Notes: generated by a model from the sequence alone, not told the origin. A stretch of 64,000 bases of DNA from JBBRYW01 sp038253945 (GCA_038253945.1 JBBSGR010000002.1:186001-250000), one strand, 5' to 3'. Positions 54,343 to 62,550 are shown, numbered from the stretch's first letter. Translations and numbers: made by a program.

Positions 54343-55065
54343 GTGACTGCGAACCCCCGAGGGCCCTCGCTGATCGACAGCTTCAACTGGGCGTTCGAGG
54401 GGATCATCCACGTCCTTCGCACGCAGCGGAACATGCGGCTTCACTTCGCCGTTGCTGTGGCCGTGCTCGTCGCGGCCATCGCCATCGGCGTCTCCCGGAT
54501 CGAGCTGATCGTGCTGCTGCTCTCGATCGCGTTCGTCCTGGTCGCTGAGATGATCAATACCGCCGTCGAGGCCGCGATCGACGTCACGACCACCGCGTTC
54601 GACCCGCTCGCGAAGCTGGCGAAGGACATCGCCGCGGGGGCGGTGCTGATCGCCACGATCAACGCGGTCGGCGTCGGGTACCTCGTGTTCTCGGCCCAGG
54701 TCGGCGTGCGCAGCTCCCGGCTGCTGCAGCGCCTGACGGACGCCCCGGCCGAGCTGACGCTGATCGCCCTGGTCCTGACCGTGATCGCCGTGATCGCCAC
54801 GAAGGCGCTGACCGGGAGGGGAACGCCGCTCCGTGGCGGTCTCCCGTCGGGGCACGCGGCTGTCGCATTCGCGGGTTGGATGGCCGCGACACTGGTGCTG
54901 CACAACTCTCGGCACCAGTTCCTCATCTCGTCGCTGACGCTCATCATGGCGCTGCTCGTTGCGCAAACCCGCGTCGAGTCGGGTGTTCACTCGGCGCTCG
55001 AGGTCGCCTACGGCGGGACGCTGGGTGCTCTGCTCACACTCGTCCTCTTCCAGCTCGTGCCATGA
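54343..55065 (+). CDS. diacylglycerol kinase (DgkA-type) fused to a PAP2-like domain
   Basis: A 240-residue membrane protein. The N-terminal half is a prokaryotic diacylglycerol/undecaprenol kinase: FNWAFEGIIHVLRTQRNMR, then VLVAEMINTAVEAAID with the catalytic Glu and Asn. The C-terminal half has PSGHAAVAFAGW and a TRVESGVHSALEV segment, like the phosphatase (PAP2) motifs. One protein might thus both phosphorylate and dephosphorylate lipid carriers, such as undecaprenol. The start is GTG 54343 with CGGAGAG upstream. Kinase activity is well supported; the phosphatase half is less certain. Confidence 0.85.
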   Translation: MTANPRGPSLIDSFNWAFEGIIHVLRTQRNMRLHFAVAVAVLVAAIAIGVSRIELIVLLLSIAFVLVAEMINTAVEAAIDVTTTAFDPLAKLAKDIAAGAVLIATINAVGVGYLVFSAQVGVRSSRLLQRLTDAPAELTLIALVLTVIAVIATKALTGRGTPLRGGLPSGHAAVAFAGWMAATLVLHNSRHQFLISSLTLIMALLVAQTRVESGVHSALEVAYGGTLGALLTLVLFQLVP

Positions 55066-55150
55066 GCACCCTACGCATCTGGGATCGCCGGAGTGACGCC
55101 CACGGTCGGCAGTCGCCCGCTCCGCATGAGCCTCGAGAGGCTGGCCGATG
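55063..55150 (+). repeat. stop-to-start spacer repeat, copy B (dgkA/PAP2-cdd)
   Basis: This segment runs from the TGA of the kinase gene (55063) to the ATG of cdd (55148), exactly 85 bases, as in copy A at 40062-40149. It aligns without gaps (about three quarters identical). The overlapping frame opens with ATGA at 55062 and ends in a TGA overlapping the cdd ATG (29 codons, M-S-T-L-R start in both). A shorter relative of its first 20 bases occurs at 54300-54319. Confidence 0.65.
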
Positions 55151-55528
55151 AGCGTGGCCGCCGATCGCGAGCTGTACGAGCAGGCGGCCGCGGCAGCGCA
55201 GCGAGCGTATGCGCCGTACTCGGACTATCTGGTCGGGGCGGCGGTCAGGGCACGTGACGGACGCGTCTTCGAGGGCGTCAACGTCGAGAACGCTGCGTAT
55301 CCGCTCGGGATCTGCGCGGAGCGGACCGCGATCGCCATCGCGGTCGTGGGCGGCTGTCGGCCGGGCGACCTCGAGGCGATCGGAATCACTGCCTCGCCGT
55401 GCGGCGGCTGCCGCCAGTGGCTGCACGAGTTCCGGGTCGAGCGGGTGACGTACCGCACCGGCTCGGGGGAAGTCGTGACCCGGACCCCGGCGGAGCTGCT
55501 GCCGGACAGCTGGGAGCTCGAGTCGTGA
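55148..55528 (+). CDS. cdd: cytidine deaminase
   Basis: This 126-residue zinc enzyme deaminates cytidine and deoxycytidine for pyrimidine salvage. The zinc and catalytic motifs are NAAYPLGICAERTAI (Cys and Glu) and SPCGGCRQW (two Cys). It opens with the family's AYAPYSDYLVGAAV. The ATG directly follows the spacer repeat. It is between a lipid kinase and era, a neighbourhood conserved in many Gram-positives. Confidence 0.95.
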   Translation: MSVAADRELYEQAAAAAQRAYAPYSDYLVGAAVRARDGRVFEGVNVENAAYPLGICAERTAIAIAVVGGCRPGDLEAIGITASPCGGCRQWLHEFRVERVTYRTGSGEVVTRTPAELLPDSWELES

Positions 55529-55568
55529 AGAGCCGGCACCGAATCGACACGTTTCCGTCACAGTTGCC

Positions 55569-56483
55569 GTGGTAGGTTCGGGCTCGTGGGTCCCCCCACC
55601 CGAGGGTGGGGGATCGGACTCGATCAGAAGCGGCTTCATCGCGGTCGCGGGTCGCCCGAACGTCGGAAAGTCGACGCTCGTGAACGCGCTCTGCGGCGGC
55701 AAGATCGCGATCGTGTCCGACAAGCCGCAGACGACCCGGCGCCGTATCCTCGGGATCGCAAACGGCGACGACTACCAGCTGATTCTCGCCGACCTGCCCG
55801 GGTTTCAGCGGCCTCGCGATGCGCTGACCGAGCATATGCAGCGAACGGTCGACGCATCCTTCGAGGAGGTAGAAGGCATCCTCCTGGTCGTCAGCGCGCG
55901 AGAGCGAATCGGCGCCGGAGATCGCTTTATCGCGCAACGGGTCTTCGCACTCACCGCGCCGGTCGTGATCGTGGTCAACAAGGTCGACCGCCTCAAGCCC
56001 GGCCACATCGCGACGCAGATGGACGCCGCGTCGAGACTCGGGGACTTCCACGCGCTCCATCCCGTCAGCGCCAAGACAGGCGACGGGATCGGACCTCTGC
56101 GAGAGGAGCTCGTCGATCTTCTGCCCCAGGGCCCTCTGTTCTTTCCCCGCGAGCAGCGCACCGACCTGCCGCTCGAGGCGCAGGTCGCCGAGCTCGTGCG
56201 CGAGAAGGCGCTTCACCTGACCCGGGAGGAAGTGCCGCACTCGATCACCGTGGAGCTCGACGAGCTCACCGACCGGGTCGCGCGTGCGAACATCCTCGTC
56301 GAGACGGAGTCCCAGAAGCAGATCGTCGTCGGAAAGGGCGGGCGCATCGTCAAGGAGATCGGGGTGCGCGCCCGTCCGGAGATCGAGCTCCTTGTCGGGC
56401 ATCCGCTCTTCCTCGACCTGCAGGTCAAGGTCAGGCCCCGCTGGCGTCGCGACGAGGCGATGCTCGAGCGGCTCGGACTCTGA
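55569..56483 (+). CDS. era: GTPase Era (16S rRNA/30S assembly)
   Basis: A Ras-like GTPase with a C-terminal KH RNA-binding domain. G1 is GRPNVGKST, then DLPGFQRPRDAL and NKVD; the KH part has VETESQKQIVVGKGG. The in-frame start is GTG 55569. However, a better start is GTG 55586, seven bases after a TAGGTT box. That start is in frame only if one C is removed from the six-C run 55592-55597, a change that also makes the adjoining palindrome perfect. The true N-terminus is therefore probably shorter, and the window may carry an indel here. It overlaps the next gene, on the other strand, by 53 bases. Confidence 0.93.
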   Translation: MVGSGSWVPPPEGGGSDSIRSGFIAVAGRPNVGKSTLVNALCGGKIAIVSDKPQTTRRRILGIANGDDYQLILADLPGFQRPRDALTEHMQRTVDASFEEVEGILLVVSARERIGAGDRFIAQRVFALTAPVVIVVNKVDRLKPGHIATQMDAASRLGDFHALHPVSAKTGDGIGPLREELVDLLPQGPLFFPREQRTDLPLEAQVAELVREKALHLTREEVPHSITVELDELTDRVARANILVETESQKQIVVGKGGRIVKEIGVRARPEIELLVGHPLFLDLQVKVRPRWRRDEAMLERLGL

Positions 56484-56835
56484 GCAGCCGCCGCGTGACG
56501 AAGCCCACCACGGCCGCCAGATAGCCGCCTCCTGCCGCGGTGAGAGCGAGCTGCCAGCCAGTGCCGAGGTGGGTCCAGAAAGGCACGGTCACGAGTGCCG
56601 CGACGAAGAGCCAACCCTTGCGGCGGGCGAAGAAGGAGGAGTCACGCCCCCACGGCTGCCGGGCGAGGTACTGCAGGCCGAAGAAGGCACCGAAGCCGCC
56701 CGCCGCTGCGGCGATCGCGACGAGCCAGGCGGTCGCGGTCACGTCACCCGCGAGCCGCGTGGCGACGAAGCTCAGCCCGACCAGGCCGATCGCCGCGATC
56801 GCGACGGCGAGCACGGTGCGGCCGACGACGTTCAC
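56431..56835 (-). CDS. small polytopic membrane protein
   Basis: A 134-residue protein with four predicted spans (VLAVAIAAIGLVGLSFVA, ATAWLVAIAAAAGGFGAFFG, WLFVAALVTVPFW, ALTAAGGGYLAAVVGFV) and a basic C-terminus. The family is not recognised. GTG 56835 overlaps the stop of the upstream methyltransferase (GTGA). The last 53 bases overlap the end of era on the opposite strand. It is likely cotranscribed with the methyltransferase. Confidence 0.6.
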   Translation of the reverse strand: MNVVGRTVLAVAIAAIGLVGLSFVATRLAGDVTATAWLVAIAAAAGGFGAFFGLQYLARQPWGRDSSFFARRKGWLFVAALVTVPFWTHLGTGWQLALTAAGGGYLAAVVGFVTRRLLRVRAARASPRRDASGA

Positions 56836-57626
56836 GGGCGGCGAAGCACGACGAGATCCTGGTGCGGATTTCCGAGCGCTCCCTCCGGCACGTGCTCCTC
56901 GAGTGAGAAGCCTTCCGCCAGGTGACGGCGCAGGTAGGCCGGGGGATGGAAGGCCGTGCAGAGGTTCGTGCCGGCCACCTCCGCCCAGCGAACGACCAGT
57001 TCGCCGGCCTCGAACCGAAGCCGCTCCGGCGACGTCAGCCGCTCGAGGTAGCACTCCCCATGAGTCGAGGCGACGAGCAGGCCCCCAGGCCGGAGCACGC
57101 GGTGGAGCTCGTCGCGCCACAGGCCCTGGAGCGCGTCGGGCAAGTGCGTGAAGACCGACAGCGCGTAGACGAGGTCGAACGAGGTCTCTGCGTAGGAGAG
57201 TGGAGGGGCGAGCCCGTTTCGGGTGAAGCGCGCGAACCGGAGGTTCTCGCGGCACCAGGACACGAGTCGCTCGTTCGCATCCGACCCGTGAAGCTCCCCA
57301 GGAAGACTCGCGAGGTGTCGGATCACACGCCCGCAGCCGCAGCCGAAGTCGAGGATCGACCCGAGCTCGTCGAGTCGCTGTCCCCGACGCGCAAGCGCAT
57401 CCGTGAGTGCGTCGGTCGCAGCGTGCCCGCTCTCGAGAAACCAGCGCGCATCCGGAGTCCCCGCGACCTGTACGCGCAAGCGGGCGGGAGGCAGCGGCAG
57501 GTCGTTCCACGGCTGCGCCCGGCCTCGACCGGCCAGGCTTCGGACCGCCTCGTAGCCGCTGTAGGCGGTGCCGAGAAGGCCCGCGCGCGCGAGCAGGCGC
57601 AGGAAGGCCGCCTTCATGCCGGGCAC
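56832..57626 (-). CDS. class I SAM-dependent methyltransferase
   Basis: A 264-residue methyltransferase. Motif I is ILDFGCGCGRVIRHL, followed by LHGSDANERLVSWC, FDLVYALSVFTHLPD and HRVLRPGGLLVAST. GTG 57626 was kept because a TAGCCT box lies exactly seven bases upstream; ATG 57617 is an alternative. The substrate is unknown. It is divergent from deoC with overlapping -10 boxes. Confidence 0.82.
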   Translation of the reverse strand: MPGMKAAFLRLLARAGLLGTAYSGYEAVRSLAGRGRAQPWNDLPLPPARLRVQVAGTPDARWFLESGHAATDALTDALARRGQRLDELGSILDFGCGCGRVIRHLASLPGELHGSDANERLVSWCRENLRFARFTRNGLAPPLSYAETSFDLVYALSVFTHLPDALQGLWRDELHRVLRPGGLLVASTHGECYLERLTSPERLRFEAGELVVRWAEVAGTNLCTAFHPPAYLRRHLAEGFSLEEHVPEGALGNPHQDLVVLRRP

Positions 57627-57649
57627 CCGGCCGAGGCTACACTCAGAGC
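57627..57649. promoter_or_regulatory. divergent leaderless promoters of the methyltransferase gene and deoC
   Basis: The whole intergenic space is 23 bases. TACACT (57638-57643, plus strand) lies six bases before the deoC GTG. TAGCCT (57639-57634, minus strand) lies seven bases before the methyltransferase GTG. The two boxes share the bases T57638 and A57639, so both promoters cannot be occupied at once. Confidence 0.5.
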
Positions 57650-58588
57650 GTGGCCAAGGCGCCTGCGCTGCCGGCCGGCTTCGAGCTTCCGCTCGAGCCG
57701 CGTCTTCCCCGCATCGGGTCGATCGACCAGGTTGCTGTCGAGGAGCGGGCGGCCACCCTGGCGCGCCGCTCGATCAAGCGCGAGGCGAAGCTCTGGGCGC
57801 TCGAGCTCGCCGTCCGGATGATGGATCTGACGACGCTCGAGGGCGCGGACACGCCGGGTAAGGTCGCCGCGCTCGCCTCGAAGGGAGTGCGTCCCGATCC
57901 GGCCGACCCGAGCGTGCCCTCGGTTGCCGCTATTTGCGTCTATCCGAACCTCGTTCCGCCAGCAGTCGAGCGGACCCGCGGCACGGGCGTCAAGGTTGCG
58001 TCGGTCGCGACCGGCTTTCCGTCGGGCCAGACGTCGACGCACCTGAAGGTGGCCGAGACTCGCGAGGTGATCGAGCTGGGCGCCGACGAGGTCGACATGG
58101 TGATCGACCGGGGCGCGTTCCTGTCGGGCCGCTACGCAAAGGTCTACGACGAGATCGTCCAGGTCAAGGAGGCCTGCGGAGACGCTCACCTCAAGGTGAT
58201 CCTCGAGGTCGGGGAGCTCGGCACCTACGACAACGTGCGCCGCGCCTCGCTGCTCGCGATGGCAGCGGGCGCCGACTTCATCAAGACCTCGACCGGAAAG
58301 CTCTCCGCCGCGGCGACGCTCCCGGTGACGCTCGTGATGCTCGAGGCGATCCGCGACGTCTACCACGAGACGGGCCGGCGCGTCGGCATGAAGCCGGCGG
58401 GCGGGATCCGCGTCTCGAAGCAGGCCGTTCAGTACCTCGTGCAGCTCTACGAGACGCTGGGCACCGAGTGGATGACGCCGGATCTCTACCGGCTCGGCGC
58501 CTCGTCGCTCTTGAACGACGTGCTGATGCAGCTGCGGACGCAGAAGACCGGCCGCTACCAGAGCCCGGACTACTTCACGCTTGACTGA
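57650..58588 (+). CDS. deoC: deoxyribose-phosphate aldolase
   Basis: This 312-residue TIM barrel cleaves 2-deoxyribose-5-phosphate to glyceraldehyde-3-phosphate and acetaldehyde. Schiff-base and general-acid lysines are in DFIKTSTGKL and GMKPAGGIR, and KVASVATGFPSGQT is conserved. It is longer than E. coli DeoC. The operon continues with two aldehyde dehydrogenases, which fits disposal of the acetaldehyde product. The start is GTG 57650. Confidence 0.93.
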   Translation: MAKAPALPAGFELPLEPRLPRIGSIDQVAVEERAATLARRSIKREAKLWALELAVRMMDLTTLEGADTPGKVAALASKGVRPDPADPSVPSVAAICVYPNLVPPAVERTRGTGVKVASVATGFPSGQTSTHLKVAETREVIELGADEVDMVIDRGAFLSGRYAKVYDEIVQVKEACGDAHLKVILEVGELGTYDNVRRASLLAMAAGADFIKTSTGKLSAAATLPVTLVMLEAIRDVYHETGRRVGMKPAGGIRVSKQAVQYLVQLYETLGTEWMTPDLYRLGASSLLNDVLMQLRTQKTGRYQSPDYFTLD

Positions 58589-60113
58589 GATCGAATCGAA
58601 TCCCTGGTCGGGCCACGAGACGCCCGACGCCGACCCGAAGCCCCCGGAGAAAGCGCGCGGGGCGGCGCCCATCCCCGCCGGGTGGACGTACGCTCCCGCC
58701 CCCGAGTCGCGCGACATCGTCACGCTCGAGGAGCGCTACGGCCTCTTCGTCGGAGGCGAGCTGGTCGAGCCGCTGTCGGGCGAGTACTTCGCCACGATCG
58801 ACCCCTCGACCGAGGAGCCGCTCGCGCACGTGGCGCAGGCCGGCGCAGAGGACGTCGATCTCGCCGTCGGCGCGGCGCGCGACGCGTTCGAGAACGGCTG
58901 GTCGGAGGTCTCTCCGTCGGAGCGCGCGAAGTACCTCTTCCGGATCGCCCGCATCCTGCAGGAGCGCTCGCGCGAGTTCGCCGTGCTCGAGTCGCTGAAC
59001 GGCGGCAAGCCGATCCGGGAGTCGCGCGATGTCGACCTCCCGCTCGCGGCGGCGCACTTCTTCTACTACGCGGGCTGGGCCGACAAGCTCGAGTACGCCT
59101 TCCCGAACCGAAGGCCCCGGCCGATCGGCGTCGCCGCCCAGATCATCCCGTGGAACTTCCCGCTCCTGATGCTGGCGTGGAAGATCGCGCCGGCGCTCGC
59201 CGCAGGAAACACCGTCGTGCTCAAGCCGGCCGAGACGACGCCGCTCTCGGCGCTTCTCTTCTGCGACGTCGTGCAGCAGGCGGAGCTGCCGCCGGGCGTC
59301 GTCAACATCGTGACCGGAGACGGTCGCACGGGCGTCGAGCTCGTCAAGCATCCCGGCGTAGACAAGATCGCCTTCACCGGCTCGACCGAGGTCGGCAAGG
59401 CGATCCAGCGCGAGCTCGCCGGCACGGACAAGCGGCTGACGCTCGAGCTCGGCGGCAAGGCCGCGAACATCGTCTTCGACGACGCCGCGCTCGACCAGGC
59501 GATCGAGGGGATCGTGAACGGGATCTACTTCAACCAGGGACACGTGTGCTGCGCCGGCTCGCGTCTGCTCGTGCAGGAGTCGATCTACGAAGAGCTGATC
59601 GGGAAGCTGAAGCGGCGGCTTACGACCCTCCGCGTCGGCGATCCGCTCGACAAGAACACCGACGTGGGCGCGATCAACTCGAAGCAGCAGCTCGAGAAGA
59701 TTCGCGAGCTCGTCGCCTCCGGCGAGGAGGAGGGGGCGGAGATCTATCAGCCCCCGTGCCGCCTGCCCGAGCGCGGCTACTGGTTCGTCCCCACGGTCTT
59801 CACCAACGTCGCCCAGAGCCACCGCGTGGCGCAGGAGGAGATCTTCGGCCCGGTCCTCGCGGTCCTGACGTTCAGGACGCCGGACGAGGCGGTCGAGAAG
59901 GCGAACAACACTCCGTACGGGCTCTCCGCGGGCGTCTGGACGGAGAAAGGGTCGCGCATCCTCTCGATGGCCCAGCGGCTCCGAGCCGGCGTGATCTGGG
60001 CGAACACGTTCAATCGGTTCGATCCAGCCTCCCCCTTCGGCGGGTACAAGGAGTCCGGCTTCGGGCGCGAGGGCGGCCTGCACGGGCTCGAGCCGTACCT
60101 CGAGTTCGAATGA
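58581..60113 (+). CDS. aldehyde dehydrogenase (full length)
   Basis: A 510-residue NAD(P)-dependent aldehyde dehydrogenase. The catalytic Cys is in QGHVCCAGSRLL, the general base Glu in LTLELGGKAAN, and the cofactor motif is FTGSTEVGKAI. The TTG start at 58581 overlaps the deoC stop, so translation is coupled. A Pro/Glu-rich N-terminal extension of about 50 residues precedes the domain. In this operon it probably oxidises acetaldehyde from DeoC. It overlaps the next gene by ATGA. Confidence 0.9.
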   Translation: MTEIESNPWSGHETPDADPKPPEKARGAAPIPAGWTYAPAPESRDIVTLEERYGLFVGGELVEPLSGEYFATIDPSTEEPLAHVAQAGAEDVDLAVGAARDAFENGWSEVSPSERAKYLFRIARILQERSREFAVLESLNGGKPIRESRDVDLPLAAAHFFYYAGWADKLEYAFPNRRPRPIGVAAQIIPWNFPLLMLAWKIAPALAAGNTVVLKPAETTPLSALLFCDVVQQAELPPGVVNIVTGDGRTGVELVKHPGVDKIAFTGSTEVGKAIQRELAGTDKRLTLELGGKAANIVFDDAALDQAIEGIVNGIYFNQGHVCCAGSRLLVQESIYEELIGKLKRRLTTLRVGDPLDKNTDVGAINSKQQLEKIRELVASGEEEGAEIYQPPCRLPERGYWFVPTVFTNVAQSHRVAQEEIFGPVLAVLTFRTPDEAVEKANNTPYGLSAGVWTEKGSRILSMAQRLRAGVIWANTFNRFDPASPFGGYKESGFGREGGLHGLEPYLEFE

Positions 60114-60907
60114 GCCGGCTCCCGGTGCGCAAGACGCACAAGCTGTTCGTCGGCGGGACGTTCCCGCGCTCCGAGTCGGGCCGTACCTATCTCGTGGACG
60201 GGCAGAACGTTGCCCGGGCGTCGCGCAAGGACCTTCGCGACGCAGTTCGTGCGGCCCGGTCGGCGCAGCCGAAGTGGGGCGCGATGACGGCGTACAACCG
60301 AGGCCAGGTGCTCTACCGGGTCGCCGAGATGATGGAAGCGCGCCGTGGCGAGTTCGCGGCCCTCTGCACCGGCGAGGTGGAGGTCGACCGGGCGATCGAC
60401 CGCTGGGTCTGGTACGCCGGCTGGGCCGACAAGTTCGCGCAGGTGATCGGCTCGTCGAACCCCGTGGCGGCCCCGTACTTCAACTTCACCCTGCCGGAGC
60501 CGACCGGGGTCGTCGGGATCGTCGCGCCCGACGAGCCGCCGCTCGCCGGCATCGTCTCGCGTCTCGCGCCCGCGATCGTCAGTGGCAACTCCGCGGTCGT
60601 GATCGCATCAGCCGATGCTCCTCTCGTGGCCGTCGAGCTGGCGGAGGTGGTCGCGACCTCGGACGTGCCCGGCGGCGTGGTCAACATCCTGACCGGGTAT
60701 CGGGACGAGCTGTCGCCGTGGCTCGCCGGCCACATGGACGTGAACGCGCTCGATCTCTCCGGCGCCGACGACGGAGCCGCCGAGCTCGAGCGCCTCGCCG
60801 CTGAGAACGTCAAGCGCGTCGTCAGAGGCGCGACCGACGACCAGAGCCCGTGGGAGATCGGTCGCTTCGTCGAGCTCAAGACGGTCTGGCATCCGGTCGG
60901 GGTGTAG
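60110..60907 (+). CDS. short aldehyde dehydrogenase-like protein lacking the catalytic domain
   Basis: A 265-residue relative of aldehyde dehydrogenases that covers only the N-terminal, cofactor-binding half: KLFVGGTFPRSESGRTY, FNFTLPEPTGVVGIVAPDEP and VPGGVVNILTGYRDELSPWL. It stops before the catalytic cysteine and has no GQxCCAG motif. The frame is clean, with GC-rich codon use, so it looks like a functional shortened protein rather than a fresh truncation. It is coupled to the full-length enzyme (ATGA) and may be a non-catalytic subunit. Confidence 0.75.
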   Translation: MSRLPVRKTHKLFVGGTFPRSESGRTYLVDGQNVARASRKDLRDAVRAARSAQPKWGAMTAYNRGQVLYRVAEMMEARRGEFAALCTGEVEVDRAIDRWVWYAGWADKFAQVIGSSNPVAAPYFNFTLPEPTGVVGIVAPDEPPLAGIVSRLAPAIVSGNSAVVIASADAPLVAVELAEVVATSDVPGGVVNILTGYRDELSPWLAGHMDVNALDLSGADDGAAELERLAAENVKRVVRGATDDQSPWEIGRFVELKTVWHPVGV

Positions 60908-60924
60908 GCAGAGCTCGAAAAGAG

Positions 60925-62550
60925 TCAGCGTGCCCGGCTGGCGAAGATCGCCTGGCGGAGGCGGCCGTCCACGGGCGCCGATGCCAGCGCGAAGACAGAG
61001 ATCGCGTGGCCGCCTGCGAAGGAGGTGGAGACGTAGTCGCCGAGCATGCGACCCGCGGATGTGTCGGGGATCCAGCCGAGCTGCATCGGCCGTGCCGTCA
61101 GCCGCACGGACGCGCTCCAGGTCTTCCCAGCGTCCGACGAGGTGACCCGGCGCGCGTCCACGACTCCGCACGGGACGAACCGGCAACTCTCGGACCGCAG
61201 CGAGTAATAGGTGATCGCGAGCCGAACGCGACCGGCGGGGCTGGACGGGGCGGCCGCGATCGCCGGGGTGAACGCGTTGAAATCGCTCGCCGGTACCTGG
61301 TGCGAGGCTCGGGTCGGCGCGGACCAAGAGACTCCGTCCCGAGACCGGGCGAGAACGACGTCGTTGGCCGTGCAGCCCGTGCGAAAGCGGCAGTCGTGCC
61401 AGGTCGCGTAGAGATTTCCGGCCCGATCGACGGCGACCGACGGGAGAGCCTCGGCGCGGACCCCCGGGAGCTCGGTCGAGCGGATTTGCGCGACCTGCAC
61501 GGGTGGGCCGAAGGTGACGCCACCGTCGCCGGAACGGGTGGCCGCGAGATCTTCCGGGTCCGAGACGTAGGCAATCACGAGGGATCCGTCCGGACGGGGA
61601 GCGGGGATGGCGCCGACCACGGATCGCAGCGAGCCGTCGGCCGGGATCCGCGGGGTGCCGCCAAGGCTCCAGGCCAGGCCGCCGTCCGTGGTGAGCTCGA
61701 CTCCCAGCTGCCGCTCTTCCTCGTCGGTGTAGGCGAGATAGCAGCGGCCCCGCAACGGGCTTGCCTGCCAGTTGTCGCACGCGATCCATTCCTTGTCGTA
61801 CGCCAGTGAGTCGCCCGAGGTACCCGCGACGACGACCGGGAGGCTCCACGTCAGGCCGTCCTCGGAGCGGCTGACGAGCAGTGCCGTCGACGTGGGCGAG
61901 ACGGCGAGGGAGGCGATCAGCCAGACGCTGTGCCGCGCGTCGTAGGCAACCGTGGGATCGCTGGCGCGATCGGCGGTGCCGCCCGGCGTGGAGAAGACGG
62001 TCAGTCCCGGGAGAAAGCCGGAGCTCCACGAGCGGCCGCCGTCCGTCGAGGTGGCGAAGCCGATGTTGGCCGCGCCGCCGCTGAAATCCCGGCCCGCCTG
62101 GAACGCGGTCACGATCGTCGAGCCGAAGGAGGAGCTGCCGGGCTCGACCTGCGTGGCGTGCTGGCTGTCGGCGTTCGTGTACACGTCCCGCGAAAGCTGG
62201 CGGCTGACCGTCTCGCAGTCAGCCGCGACGCGATCGGCGAGCTCGGCGCTCGCGACGTCCTGGCCGGTGCCGCACGAGACGACGTCGACAAAGCCGTCCT
62301 CCTCGGCGACGACGCTGTCGTTGCCCCCGTCGGCGGCGATCGTGTCGCGGCCCGGGCCTCCGACGAGCAGGTCGGCACCTGCCCGGCCGCTGATCCGGTC
62401 GTCTCCGCTGCGACCGTAGATCGCGTCTGCACGAATCGTTCCGTGCAAGAGGTCGGGCCCGTTCGTCCCCCGGATCGTCACCGCCTGTGCGCTCGGCGGC
62501 TGGACGGCAAGCGCGCCGATAAGGCAAAGGAGCACGATTACTCGCAACAC
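60925..62550 (-). CDS. secreted protein with RTX-like calcium repeats and an Asp-box propeller
   Basis: A 541-residue exported protein. The signal peptide is VLRVIVLLCLIGALAV (to SAQA). Next is a short hemolysin-type calcium-binding segment (GTNGPDLLHGT, GRSGDDRISGRAGADLLVGG, GRDTIAADGGNDSV). A beta-propeller with Asp-box repeats follows (STDGGRSWSS, TTDGGLAWSL, SGDGGVTFG, SSDAGKTWSA). GTG 62550 was preferred over GTG 62583 because a TACGGT box lies six bases upstream. It is likely a surface or extracellular protein; sialidase activity is not claimed. Confidence 0.8.
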   Translation of the reverse strand: MLRVIVLLCLIGALAVQPPSAQAVTIRGTNGPDLLHGTIRADAIYGRSGDDRISGRAGADLLVGGPGRDTIAADGGNDSVVAEEDGFVDVVSCGTGQDVASAELADRVAADCETVSRQLSRDVYTNADSQHATQVEPGSSSFGSTIVTAFQAGRDFSGGAANIGFATSTDGGRSWSSGFLPGLTVFSTPGGTADRASDPTVAYDARHSVWLIASLAVSPTSTALLVSRSEDGLTWSLPVVVAGTSGDSLAYDKEWIACDNWQASPLRGRCYLAYTDEEERQLGVELTTDGGLAWSLGGTPRIPADGSLRSVVGAIPAPRPDGSLVIAYVSDPEDLAATRSGDGGVTFGPPVQVAQIRSTELPGVRAEALPSVAVDRAGNLYATWHDCRFRTGCTANDVVLARSRDGVSWSAPTRASHQVPASDFNAFTPAIAAAPSSPAGRVRLAITYYSLRSESCRFVPCGVVDARRVTSSDAGKTWSASVRLTARPMQLGWIPDTSAGRMLGDYVSTSFAGGHAISVFALASAPVDGRLRQAIFASRAR

